A DNA stretch of 64,000 nucleotides from contig NZ_FQYR01000004.1 in assembly GCF_900141815.1 (NCBI RefSeq), positions 496,001-560,000 on the forward strand, read 5' to 3'. The notes beneath the pieces are model-generated. The model searched no databases. It was not told the DNA's origin and saw nothing but the letters and a program-made list of their open reading frames with translations. Made by a program: the position numbers and the translations under genes. The DNA is from Rubritalea squalenifaciens DSM 18772. Its GTDB lineage: Bacteria > Verrucomicrobiota > Verrucomicrobiia > Verrucomicrobiales > Akkermansiaceae. Below, one piece after another: positions 24,857 to 33,580 of this stretch (position 1 is its first letter; each line of letters begins with the position of its first letter).

Positions 24857-25321
24857 TTAGCCTTTCTTGCGCGAGATAATATCTGCAGAGCTGGGGGAGA
24901 CCTGGAGCTTCCATTTCTTACCGTCCCGGTAGGCTTCGATCGACCAATTGGATTGCTTGAATTCGACCTCCGAAAGGAGGTAGCCGTCTTTCTCAAGTGA
25001 TTGTGCAATGGCTGAGAGGGGCATCATGTTTTTGCCCGGGTGTTCTTTGCCTCTGCCGTCCCGGTCGGTATCCAGGATGGCGCCAGTTTTTGATTTTACC
25101 TTGAGTTTGAAATGTCGCTCTTGCTTCATGGCCTTCATTCTCCATTCATCGCTGCTCAGAAGGTCTCTGTCATGCCGTGCCTCGGTGATGAGATAACCGC
25201 GGCTTTCAATTTGAGAGGCGACTGTAGATAGCGGCAGAGCTTTAATGTCTGGCTTGTCTCCCGCAAAGACGGGGATGATCAGGGTGGATAGCAGCCACAG
25301 GTATAGGCTGATGATTTTCAT
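24857..25321 (-). CDS. Secreted protein with two PepSY-like repeats
   Basis: 154 residues with a signal peptide ending near IPVFAGDKP. Two repeats share the pattern LPLSTVASQIESRGYLITEA...W.....HFKLKVKSKTGAILD and PLSAIAQSLEKDGYLLSEVEF...WKLQVSPSS, which is the PepSY-like layout. PepSY domains occur in periplasmic inhibitors or regulators and in metal or redox-linked proteins. It is the first of a minus-strand pair with the Cys-rich gene, 76 bp apart. Confidence 0.68.
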   Translation of the reverse strand: MKIISLYLWLLSTLIIPVFAGDKPDIKALPLSTVASQIESRGYLITEARHDRDLLSSDEWRMKAMKQERHFKLKVKSKTGAILDTDRDGRGKEHPGKNMMPLSAIAQSLEKDGYLLSEVEFKQSNWSIEAYRDGKKWKLQVSPSSADIISRKKG

Positions 25322-25441
25322 GGCTTGGATGGGTTAGGGTTAAAATAGAATCTCAAAAGAGAGAATGGCCATCATAACATGCTCACTATGTGTGTGAAAG
25401 AACTCTTGGGTTCAACTGCTGATCTAAATTCTATGGGAAAC

Positions 25442-25468
25442 AAAAAAGCACCTCATCTGAGGTGCTTT
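25442..25468 (-). terminator. Terminator of argG
   Basis: 11-bp perfect stem AAAGCACCTCA (25445-25455) and TGAGGTGCTTT (25458-25468); on the minus strand it is followed by a T-run. It ends about 30 bp after the argG stop. Confidence 0.85.
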
Positions 25469-25500
25469 GAAAATGATTGGGTAAGGAGACTGGTCTCCTA

Positions 25501-26790
25501 TTACTTGCCTTGCTTCTGGCGAGCGCTTGCCTTGAGGCGGAGTGCGTTGAGGGCGATGAAACCGGAAGCATCGTTCTGGTTGTAGGCTTCCTCGGCGCCA
25601 CCTTCCATGGTTGCCACGTCCTCGTCGTAGAGAGAGAGGGGAGACTTGCGGCCAGCCTGGATGCAGTTGCCCTTGTATAGCTTGAGGCGAACTTCTCCAG
25701 AGACAGTCTGCTGGGTGGAGGTGATGAGGGCCTGGAGGGCCTCACGCTCTGGAGAGTACCAGAATCCGTTGTAGATGAGCTGTGAGTACTTAGGAATGAG
25801 GCTGTCGCGCAACGCCTGAGCCTCACGGTCCATGGTGAGAGTCTCAAGATCCTGGTGAGCTGCAAGCAGGATGGTGCCGCCTGGTGTCTCGTACACGCCG
25901 CGGGACTTCATGCCGACGAAGCGGTTTTCCACGATGTCGATACGACCAATGCCGTGCTTGCCACCGAGGGCGTTGAGTACGCGCATCACGCCGTATGGGT
26001 TGAGTAGGGTGTAGCCGTCCTGTGTGCCTTCAGCCTTTACGTCGCCAAGTTCAGCGATGAGTGCGTCAATGCCCTCGTACTGGAGGCCGATGACGTTGCC
26101 TTTCTCAAAGAGGAACTGCACGTACTCAGGAGTGTCTGGAGCTTCTTCAGGAGAAACGGAGAGAACATACATGTCTTTGTCTTCCTCGCCGGAGGCATCG
26201 TGCCAGGTGTCTTCCATGTTGCCAGCCTCGAAGGAGATGTGGAGCAAGTTGCGGTCCATGGAGTATGGCTTCTTCATGGAAGCTTTCACGGGGATGTTGT
26301 TCTCCTCAGCGTAAGCGATCATTTCAGCGCGGCCTGGGAACTGAGCGCGGAACTCATCGTCACGCCATGGGGCGATGCACTTGATGTCTGGTGCAAGGGC
26401 GGCGGCTGAGAGTTCGAAGCGAACTTGGTCGTTACCTTTACCGGTGGCACCGTGAGCGATGGCATCTGCACCTTCCTTGATAGCGACTTCCATCATGCCC
26501 TTGGTGATGCATGGGCGGGCGATGGAGGTGCCGAGGAGGTAACGGCCTTCGTAGAGGGCGTTGCCCTGGAACATTGGGAAAATGAAATCGCTGGCAAATT
26601 CTTCCTTCAGGTCACCGATGTAGCATTTGGAAGCACCGGTAGCGAGAGCCTTGGCTTCGAGGCCATCGAGTTCTTCGGCCTGGCCTACGTCTGCACAGTA
26701 GGCGATTACCTCAGCGTTGTACTTGTCTTTGAGCCATTTGAGGAGGACGGAGGTGTCGAGACCTCCTGAATATGCGACGACGATTTTCAT
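25501..26790 (-). CDS. argG: Argininosuccinate synthase
   Basis: 429 residues. ArgG condenses citrulline and aspartate with ATP in arginine synthesis. The N-terminal P-loop of the adenylating type ([15 protein letters not shown]) and [16 protein letters not shown] are diagnostic. Stand-alone gene with its own terminator; its start faces the cysJ promoter region across a 255-bp gap, so the two are divergently transcribed. No other arginine gene is in the window. Confidence 0.97.
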   Translation of the reverse strand: MKIVVAYSGGLDTSVLLKWLKDKYNAEVIAYCADVGQAEELDGLEAKALATGASKCYIGDLKEEFASDFIFPMFQGNALYEGRYLLGTSIARPCITKGMMEVAIKEGADAIAHGATGKGNDQVRFELSAAALAPDIKCIAPWRDDEFRAQFPGRAEMIAYAEENNIPVKASMKKPYSMDRNLLHISFEAGNMEDTWHDASGEEDKDMYVLSVSPEEAPDTPEYVQFLFEKGNVIGLQYEGIDALIAELGDVKAEGTQDGYTLLNPYGVMRVLNALGGKHGIGRIDIVENRFVGMKSRGVYETPGGTILLAAHQDLETLTMDREAQALRDSLIPKYSQLIYNGFWYSPEREALQALITSTQQTVSGEVRLKLYKGNCIQAGRKSPLSLYDEDVATMEGGAEEAYNQNDASGFIALNALRLKASARQKQGK

Positions 26791-26905
26791 AGTTCTATCT
26801 TGGTTTGGGGAGCGCTTGTTCCCTGTTGAAATCTTCTACGGGGGAGGAAAGCAGGGATGCCAAATGCGGGCAAGTGGAATTGTTTACTCAGATAACCTTA
26901 GTTAG

Positions 26906-26944
26906 CTACTCTGGATAAACGCCCGTTTACTGGAGTAGTTGACA
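26906..26944. promoter_or_regulatory. Interrupted palindrome abutting a candidate cysJ promoter
   Basis: Arms CTACTC + TAAACG (26906-26911, 26916-26921) and CGTTTA + GAGTAG (26924-26929, 26933-26938) flank a CC centre: twelve paired positions split by short unpaired bits. A consensus TTGACA follows immediately at 26939-26944, with TAGGTT 16 bp further as a weak -10. This looks like an operator for the cysJ operon or for argG on the other side. The regulator is unknown. Confidence 0.45.
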
Positions 26945-27045
26945 CAGGTTTTGTGAAAAATAGGTTGCCTCTTCCAGAAAGTGAGGGAATACTCCGGTCA
27001 GCGAAACCTAATAAACTTTAGCAATAAAATAAAGTATTCACGGCG

Positions 27046-28809
27046 ATGATACCAGAACACGCACCTTTCGATACCAATCAGCGCGCTGCATTGACGGCGT
27101 TACTGCCGACCCTCTCACCTGAGCAACGCGCTTGGCTGAGTGGATTTTTGGCTGCATCTCCAGCAGGTGCGGTGGTAACTTCAGCCGCAGGCGGCAAGTC
27201 TCTGACCGTGCTTTATGGTACAGAGTCTGGCAACAGCGAAGGTCTTGCCGATAAGACAGCAAAGGCTGCGAAGAAGAAAGGTTTCAAGGTCGCGATGAAG
27301 AACCTGGCGGATATCTCCGTGGAGGATCTTAAGAAGTTTGAAAACGTGGCTCTTATCGTGAGCACCTGGGGTGACGGTGAGCCACCGGAAGCCGTGGAAG
27401 GTTTCTACAAGGCCTTCATGAATGGTGCTCCTGAACTTAAGGGATTGAAGTTCTCAATCTGTGCTCTCGGTGACACCAGCTATGACAAGTTCTGCCAGAC
27501 AGGTAAGGACTTCGACGATCGTTTTGAATCACTGGGCGCCGAGCGTCTCGTTCCACGTCAGGACTGTGATGTTGATTTCGACGATGCCCATGCTGCTTGG
27601 GAAAAGTCACTTTTTGATGCTCTTGGATCTGCAGATGCAGGCGGGGCAGCCACTCTTGCAGCTCCAGTATTTGCTCCAGCAGTAGAATACGGACGTAAGA
27701 ATCCATTCCCTGCGGAAGTGCTTGATAACGTACTTCTGAACGGTACAGGATCCGCTAAAGAGACAATCCACCTTGAGCTGGATCTAGATGGATCTGGTCT
27801 CGCTTATGAAGCTGGTGACGCTCTAGCCGTAGTTCCTGTGAATGCTGAGGACGTAGTAGCTGCACTACTCAAGGCCGCTGGCTTCACTGGTGATGAAGTC
27901 GTGACACTCAAGGGTGAAGAACCATGCAGCCTGAAGGAAGCCTTTACTTACAAGCTGGATATCACAGGACTTTCCCGTGCTGTCATCAAGAAGTACCAGG
28001 CACTTGCCAAGAGTGAGGAACTCGAGAAGCTGCTTGCAGATGATGCCAAGGATGACTTCAAGGTCTGGACTTGGGGTCGTGAGATCATTGATCTGCTTGA
28101 AAACTACCCGGTTGAGGGCCTCGAAGCTCAACAGCTGGTGGACATCATGCGCAAGCTTCCTCCTAGACTTTACTCCATAGCTTCCAGCCCGAAGGCGCAC
28201 CCAGGTGAAGTGCATCTCACCGTAGCCGCTGTCCGTTATCACGGTCACGGCAAGGAGCGTAAAGGCGTAGCTTCTACCTACATCGCTGACAAAGCAAAGT
28301 CTGGTGAGAAGGTGCAGGTCTACGTGCATTCCAATAAGAATTTCCGTCTTCCAGAAGATGATGCTAAGCCTGTCATCATGGTTGGCCCAGGTACTGGTAT
28401 TGCTCCATTCCGTGCATTCATCGAAGAGCGTGGCGAGCGTCAGGCTAAGGGCGATACCTGGTTGTTCTTCGGCGACCAACGCTACACATTCGATTTCCTC
28501 TATCAGCTTGAACTGCAGGATCACCTCAAGAATGGAGCGCTCACCAAGCTGGACGTCGCATTCTCCCGTGACCAGCCGGAGAAAGTCTACGTGCAGGACA
28601 AGATGCGCGAGCAAGGCGCCGAGATCTACAAGTGGCTTGAGCTCGGTGGTTACTTCTACGTCTGTGGTGATGCCGAGCGCATGGCAAAGGACGTGCATGC
28701 CGCACTCATCTCCATCGTAGCCGAGCACGGCAAGATGAGTGAAGACGAGGCTGTGGCCTACGTGGATGGCCTCAAGAAAGACAAGCGTTACCAGCGTGAC
28801 GTGTACTAA
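27046..28809 (+). CDS. cysJ: Sulfite reductase flavoprotein subunit (CysJ)
   Basis: 587 residues. The order is a ~50-residue N-terminal helix region, a flavodoxin-like FMN domain (VLYGTESGNSEGLA, STWGDGEPPE, ALGDTSYDKFC), then a FAD/NADP+ reductase domain (PRLYSIASSP for FAD, MVGPGTGIAPFRAF and FGDQRYTFDFLY for NADPH), ending KDKRYQRDVY. It passes electrons from NADPH to the hemoprotein CysI for the six-electron reduction of sulfite to sulfide. The next gene is cysI, 77 bp away. Confidence 0.95.
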   Translation: MIPEHAPFDTNQRAALTALLPTLSPEQRAWLSGFLAASPAGAVVTSAAGGKSLTVLYGTESGNSEGLADKTAKAAKKKGFKVAMKNLADISVEDLKKFENVALIVSTWGDGEPPEAVEGFYKAFMNGAPELKGLKFSICALGDTSYDKFCQTGKDFDDRFESLGAERLVPRQDCDVDFDDAHAAWEKSLFDALGSADAGGAATLAAPVFAPAVEYGRKNPFPAEVLDNVLLNGTGSAKETIHLELDLDGSGLAYEAGDALAVVPVNAEDVVAALLKAAGFTGDEVVTLKGEEPCSLKEAFTYKLDITGLSRAVIKKYQALAKSEELEKLLADDAKDDFKVWTWGREIIDLLENYPVEGLEAQQLVDIMRKLPPRLYSIASSPKAHPGEVHLTVAAVRYHGHGKERKGVASTYIADKAKSGEKVQVYVHSNKNFRLPEDDAKPVIMVGPGTGIAPFRAFIEERGERQAKGDTWLFFGDQRYTFDFLYQLELQDHLKNGALTKLDVAFSRDQPEKVYVQDKMREQGAEIYKWLELGGYFYVCGDAERMAKDVHAALISIVAEHGKMSEDEAVAYVDGLKKDKRYQRDVY

Positions 28810-28886
28810 TTAGTGATTAGTTAAAGGTTAATAGACAATAGGAACCAATGCGGCTCTGGTGAGCCGAGAAAAGAAAGATTTAGACG

Positions 28887-30611
28887 ATGAGCGAAGAGAA
28901 GAAATTATCCGCCAACGAGTACCTCAAGATTGAGAGTAATTATCTCCGCGGCACCCTGGCTGAAGAGCTTGCTGATACCTCCACCGGTGGTATCTCCGAA
29001 GGCGCTGGCCAAATGATCAAGTTCCACGGTTGCTACGTGCAAGACGACCGCGACCTGCGTGCCAGCCGCCGCCAGCACAAGCTTGAGAAAGCCTACAGTT
29101 TCCTGATGCGTGTACGTATCCCAGGTGGTGTGGTGTCTCCCAAGCAGTGGCTGCAAATGGACTGGATCTCTGAGAACTTTGCCAACCACACACTCAAGCT
29201 GACTACTCGTCAGGCATTCCAGCTGCACGGCGTAATCAAGACTCAGCTCAAGCGCACCATCCAGGAAATGGATAAGGTGGCTCTCGACTGTATCGCCGCT
29301 TGTGGTGACGTGAACCGTAACGTGATGTGCAACCCGAACCCACACCTCAGCGAAACACACGCTGAGACTGTGAAGCTGGCGCGTGACATCTCCGAGCATC
29401 TTCTCCCACAAGGTGGTGCTTACCACGAGATTTTCCTCGACCAGGAAAAGGTGATTTCCTCTGAAGAGGTGGTAGAGCCGATCTACGGTAAGACCTACCT
29501 TCCACGTAAATTCAAGATTGCGATCGCTGTTCCTCCGAGCAACGACGTCGATATCCACGCGAACGACCTGTCTTTCATCGCGGTTCAGGATGAGAACAAC
29601 AAGCTTCTGGGCTACAACGTAGCTGTTGGTGGCGGCATGGGAATGACACACGGTGTGGATGCGACCTATCCACGTCTCGCAGACATCATCGGTTTCGTGA
29701 CTCCAGACAAGGCCGTCGATGTGGCTGAGAAAGTGATTCTCGTGCAGCGTGACTTCGGTGACCGTACCGACCGTAAGCATTCCCGTCTGAAGTACACCAT
29801 CGATGACCGCAGTGCTGACTGGTTCCTAAAGACACTCAACGAGTATCTTGGTTATGACCTTGAGCCAGTGCGTGAGTTTGAATTCACTACCAATGGCGAC
29901 AACTTCGGCTGGCATGAAGACGAGCGTGGCATGTTCCACCTCAACCTCTTCATCCAAGGTGGCCGTGTGGTGGATAGCCCTGCTTTCCCGATCAAGACAG
30001 GTCTTCGTGAGATCGCTAAGATCCATGATGGTGAGTTCCGCCTTACGGCGAACCAGAACCTTGCCATCTCTAACATTTCTCCGGAGAAGCGCCCAGAGAT
30101 CGAGAAGCTGCTTGAGGAATACAAGATCCTCAAGAGCCACGAGCGCAGTGCACTTCGTCTTCACTCCATCGCCTGTGTAGCCCTTCCGACATGTGGCCTC
30201 GCTCTCGCAGAAGCCGAGCGTTACTTGCCTGACGTGATCACCGAGTTGGAGGAAGTTGTCGAGGAATGTGGTCTTCGTCACGACGCGATCACCATCCGTA
30301 TGACTGGCTGTCCTAACGGCTGTGGCCGTCCGTTCCTAGCGGAGATCGGCTTTGTAGGTCGTGGCCCAGACAAGTACAACATGTACCTGGGTGGTGGCCA
30401 TGCAGGCCATCGCTTGAACAAGCTTTATCGTGAGTCCGTTCCGGGCTCTGAAATCAAAAACGTACTCAGACCAATCATCGAGGACTACGCCAAGTCTCGC
30501 GAAGAGGGTGAGAAGTTCGGTGACTTCGTGATCCGTGCCGGCTATGTGGCCGCTACAGTGAACGGCAAGGACTTCCACAAGAACGTGAAGACTGAAGTGG
30601 TAGCCTCCTAA
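28887..30611 (+). CDS. cysI: Sulfite reductase hemoprotein subunit (CysI)
   Basis: 574 residues, full length. The siroheme/[4Fe-4S] ligands are in CVALPTCGLALAEAERY and MTGCPNGCGRP (Cys pairs C-x5-C and C-x3-C). The two ferredoxin-like halves are present (TTRQAFQLHG near the N-terminus and LTANQNLAIS in the second half). It reduces sulfite to sulfide with electrons from CysJ. Only 13 bp separate it from cysH, so cysJ-cysI-cysH form an operon. Confidence 0.96.
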   Translation: MSEEKKLSANEYLKIESNYLRGTLAEELADTSTGGISEGAGQMIKFHGCYVQDDRDLRASRRQHKLEKAYSFLMRVRIPGGVVSPKQWLQMDWISENFANHTLKLTTRQAFQLHGVIKTQLKRTIQEMDKVALDCIAACGDVNRNVMCNPNPHLSETHAETVKLARDISEHLLPQGGAYHEIFLDQEKVISSEEVVEPIYGKTYLPRKFKIAIAVPPSNDVDIHANDLSFIAVQDENNKLLGYNVAVGGGMGMTHGVDATYPRLADIIGFVTPDKAVDVAEKVILVQRDFGDRTDRKHSRLKYTIDDRSADWFLKTLNEYLGYDLEPVREFEFTTNGDNFGWHEDERGMFHLNLFIQGGRVVDSPAFPIKTGLREIAKIHDGEFRLTANQNLAISNISPEKRPEIEKLLEEYKILKSHERSALRLHSIACVALPTCGLALAEAERYLPDVITELEEVVEECGLRHDAITIRMTGCPNGCGRPFLAEIGFVGRGPDKYNMYLGGGHAGHRLNKLYRESVPGSEIKNVLRPIIEDYAKSREEGEKFGDFVIRAGYVAATVNGKDFHKNVKTEVVAS

Positions 30612-30624
30612 GGAGGAGAAAACA

Positions 30625-31359
30625 ATGTGTGTACTGAATATGGAAAGCACTCTGACAGAAGCAGAATTGATCGCGACAAACATGCAGTCTCGTAAAGCTG
30701 GCGAAAGACTCGCCTGGCTCTACGAACAGTATGGAGATCGTGTGGTTGCAAGTTCCAGCTTTGGATTGCAGGCTGCGGTGATGCTTCACCTCATCAGTGA
30801 GCACGCTCCCAAAATTCCTGTTGTGTTCGTAGATACTGGTTACCTCTTTAAGGAGACTTACGAATACATCGAGCAGCTCAAGAACAAGCTGAACGTAGAC
30901 CTTCGCACCTATGTGCCAGAGCTTACTGCAGCACGCCAAGAGGCGCTCTATGGTAAACTCTGGGAAGGTGGGGCTGATGAGCAGCAGAAGTATGCGGTGA
31001 TCAACAAGATCGAACCAATGAACCGTGCACTCCGCGAAATCGGCGGTGATATCTGGCTCAGTGGAGTACGTCGTGCTCAATCCAGCACGCGTAAAGATCG
31101 CTCTTTTGCGGAAAAGCAGACCAAGACAACCAAGGTCTACCCGATCCTCGATTGGGCGGATGCTCAGGTGAATGCTTACTTCGCTCAGAACGACCTGCCA
31201 AGGCATCCGCTGGAAGCTCAAGGTTATCAGACCATGGGTGACTGGCATTCCACAGTGCCGGTGGCTGAGGGTGAGAACGCGGAAGCTTCCCGCTTCAACG
31301 GCCAGAAGTATGAATGTGGTCTCCACCTCGATTCCGGGGTTCAGGATTTCCAGATCTAA
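30625..31359 (+). CDS. cysH: Phosphoadenylyl-sulfate reductase (thioredoxin type)
   Basis: 244 residues. PP-loop-type nucleotide-binding segment VVASSSFGLQAAVMLHL, the arginine-rich GVRRAQSSTRKDR, and a C-terminal KYECGLH with the catalytic Cys. The extra Cys pairs that bind [4Fe-4S] in APS reductases are absent, so this is the PAPS-using, thioredoxin-dependent class. It reduces PAPS to sulfite for CysJI. The start is set by a strong AAGGAGGAG site. No ATP sulfurylase or APS kinase genes are in the window. Confidence 0.93.
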   Translation: MCVLNMESTLTEAELIATNMQSRKAGERLAWLYEQYGDRVVASSSFGLQAAVMLHLISEHAPKIPVVFVDTGYLFKETYEYIEQLKNKLNVDLRTYVPELTAARQEALYGKLWEGGADEQQKYAVINKIEPMNRALREIGGDIWLSGVRRAQSSTRKDRSFAEKQTKTTKVYPILDWADAQVNAYFAQNDLPRHPLEAQGYQTMGDWHSTVPVAEGENAEASRFNGQKYECGLHLDSGVQDFQI

Positions 31360-31467
31360 TCTGCTAGTAGGTGGGCTTCCTGAGTATTTGACAGAAATTT
31401 TTGTTGGGTGATCGGTGAGACCTGCTAGTACTAGTCCGTTCCTTTGAATTTTTTATAGCCAAGCATT

Positions 31468-32433
31468 ATGAGTAAACTTGCAAACAACATGGTAGAAACA
31501 GTGGGTAACACTCCACTGATTAAACTGAACAAGCTCACTGAAGGCCTTGAAGCTGAGGTCTACGTGAAGGCTGAGTTCTTCAACCCACTCTTCAGCGTTA
31601 AAGACCGTATCGGTAAGTCAATGATCGAGGCTGCAGAGCGCGAAGGTAAGCTCAAGCCAGGCGGCACAATCATCGAGCCAACTTCTGGTAACACCGGTAT
31701 CGCTCTTGCTTTCGTAGCCCGTGCTAAAGGTTACCGCTGTATCCTGACCATGCCTGAGAGCATGTCTATCGAGCGTCGAGTTCTTCTCCGCATGCTTGGT
31801 GCTGAGATCGTACTTACTCCAGCAGCCAAAGGCATGGGTGGTGCGATTGCTAAGGCTAAGCAGCTTCTTGAAGAAAATCCGGATGCGTTCGGTCCTCAGC
31901 AGTTCGACAACCCGGCTAATCCACAAGCTCACCGCGAGACTACAGCGGAGGAGATCTGGGAAGCTACCGAAGGTGGCATTGATGCTTTCGTAGCCGGTGT
32001 CGGTACTGGTGGTACGATCACTGGTGTTTCTGAAGTGATCAAGCAGCGCAAGGCTATCAAAACTTTCGCAGTTGAGCCTACAAACAGCCCCGTTATCAGC
32101 GGTGGCCAGCCAGGCCCACACAAGATCCAGGGTATCGGTGCTGGCTTCATTCCTAACAACCTCAATGTCGACATCATCGATGAGGTGATTCAGGTGACTA
32201 ACGAAGACGCTTTCGAAACCGCTCAGCAGCTTGCTCAGCTTGAGGGTATCCCAGCGGGTATCTCCACAGGTGCTAACGTCTGGTCTGCTATTCAGGTTGC
32301 TAAGCGTCCTGAGTTTGCCGGTAAGAAGATCGTGACTGTAGGTTGCTCTTCCACTGAGCGTTACCTCTCCACGCCACTTGCTGACAAGGTGCGTGAGGAG
32401 GTGGCTCAGCTTCCAGTATCTGACGTCGAGTAA
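31468..32433 (+). CDS. cysK: Cysteine synthase A (O-acetylserine sulfhydrylase)
   Basis: 321 residues, a fold-type II PLP enzyme. Key motifs: [19 protein letters not shown] with the PLP Lys, [11 protein letters not shown], and [13 protein letters not shown] for phosphate binding. It makes cysteine from O-acetylserine and the sulfide produced by CysJI. The 108-bp gap to cysH allows its own promoter; TTGACA occurs at 31388-31393 but without a convincing -10. Strong terminator downstream. Confidence 0.96.
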   Translation: MSKLANNMVETVGNTPLIKLNKLTEGLEAEVYVKAEFFNPLFSVKDRIGKSMIEAAEREGKLKPGGTIIEPTSGNTGIALAFVARAKGYRCILTMPESMSIERRVLLRMLGAEIVLTPAAKGMGGAIAKAKQLLEENPDAFGPQQFDNPANPQAHRETTAEEIWEATEGGIDAFVAGVGTGGTITGVSEVIKQRKAIKTFAVEPTNSPVISGGQPGPHKIQGIGAGFIPNNLNVDIIDEVIQVTNEDAFETAQQLAQLEGIPAGISTGANVWSAIQVAKRPEFAGKKIVTVGCSSTERYLSTPLADKVREEVAQLPVSDVE

Positions 32434-32451
32434 TTCGATTTCTCATTTTCC

Positions 32452-32487
32452 AAAAGCCTGTTGGTGTTTCACTGGCAGGCTTTTTTG
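32452..32487 (+). terminator. Terminator of cysK
   Basis: AAAAGCCTG (32452-32460) and CAGGCTTTT (32476-32484), with partial extra pairing inside, followed by T-rich sequence. Confidence 0.85.
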
Positions 32488-32536
32488 TTTTTAGGGTTGG
32501 TGTGCCTCAGAAAAGGGGTGTTAGTATCCCCCCGTC

Positions 32537-33580
32537 ATGGATGCAGTGATTACGCACGTCGAGAATGGTGAGGAGCTTTCTGCTCAGGAGATCAATGTTG
32601 TAGCTGAGTTCTTGCTGGATGAAACTGCCAGCTCGGAAAAGAAGGCTCGCTTCCTGAAGGCCTTTTCCCTGAAGGGGGAGACCGCTGCTGAGATTTCAGG
32701 TTTGGTGGAGTGCTTCCTGGACCGTGCGCTGGATCCGGGCGTGGCTGGCATGGAGCTGGATGGTCCGACCATCGATGTCTGCGGGACGGGTGGTGACAAA
32801 CTGGATCTTTTCAATGTATCCACCACGAGCATGTTTGTGATCGCAGCCGGGGGGGCGACTGTCGTGAAGCACGGTAACCGCGGAATTACCTCGAAGAGTG
32901 GTGGTGCTGATGTGCTGGAGGCTCTGGGAATCAAGCTGGATATTCCTCCGGCGCAATTCCGTGATTGTTTAAGTAAGGCAGGTTTGGGCTTCCTCTTTGC
33001 TCCTATGTATCACCCTGCATTCAAGGCTGTCGGCCCAGTGCGCCAGGAGTTGGCTAAAGAAGGGGTAAGAACCGTTTTCAACTTGATTGGTCCATTGCTG
33101 AATCCTGCCAGACCTCAGTGCCAGCTGGTCGGGGTTTTCGATGAGAGCATGAATAGCATTTTTGCGGACATCCTGGGCAGACTTGGCCGCGATTCGGCTT
33201 GGGTCGTGAATGGTAAGACAGCCGATGGCTTGGCTGTGGACGAGATGAGTCTCATGGGGCCAACCCGCATCTGTAAGTCTGGTAATTTCCAGGACAGCGT
33301 GGATGAGGTCGTGACCCCAGAAGATCTAGGTCTCTCCCTTGCCAAGGTAGAAGATCTTCAGGGCGGTGATGCGACAGTCAATGCTAAGATCCTTGAGGAA
33401 ATCCTGATGGCGAAAGACAAGGGCCCGAAGCGAGATATGGTAGTGCTCAATTCTGCTGCAGGTCTAGCCTGCGCAGGTCTCGCAGATGATCTGCTGAAAG
33501 GTATTGATCTCGCCAGAGAGTTGATCGACTCCGGCGAGGCTTTGAATCGTCTCAGATTGCTGCAAGACGCTGCCAGCTAG
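32537..33580 (+). CDS. trpD: Anthranilate phosphoribosyltransferase
   Basis: 347 residues. TrpD transfers phosphoribosyl from PRPP to anthranilate in tryptophan synthesis. Motifs DVCGTGGDKLDLFNVST, KHGNRGITSKSGGADVLEALG and NLIGPLLNPA are diagnostic. It stands without other trp genes. Its TAG stop shares the CTAG tetranucleotide with the stop of the converging subtilisin-like gene. Confidence 0.96.
   Translation: MDAVITHVENGEELSAQEINVVAEFLLDETASSEKKARFLKAFSLKGETAAEISGLVECFLDRALDPGVAGMELDGPTIDVCGTGGDKLDLFNVSTTSMFVIAAGGATVVKHGNRGITSKSGGADVLEALGIKLDIPPAQFRDCLSKAGLGFLFAPMYHPAFKAVGPVRQELAKEGVRTVFNLIGPLLNPARPQCQLVGVFDESMNSIFADILGRLGRDSAWVVNGKTADGLAVDEMSLMGPTRICKSGNFQDSVDEVVTPEDLGLSLAKVEDLQGGDATVNAKILEEILMAKDKGPKRDMVVLNSAAGLACAGLADDLLKGIDLARELIDSGEALNRLRLLQDAAS

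Noticed and set aside
27865-29780. Long antisense frames in cysJ and cysI (287 and 291 codons)
   Set aside because: Antisense to conserved enzymes with all motifs intact; composition-driven.
30553-31326. 257-codon antisense frame spanning cysI and cysH
   Set aside because: Crosses two well-supported genes and their ribosome binding site; no motif.
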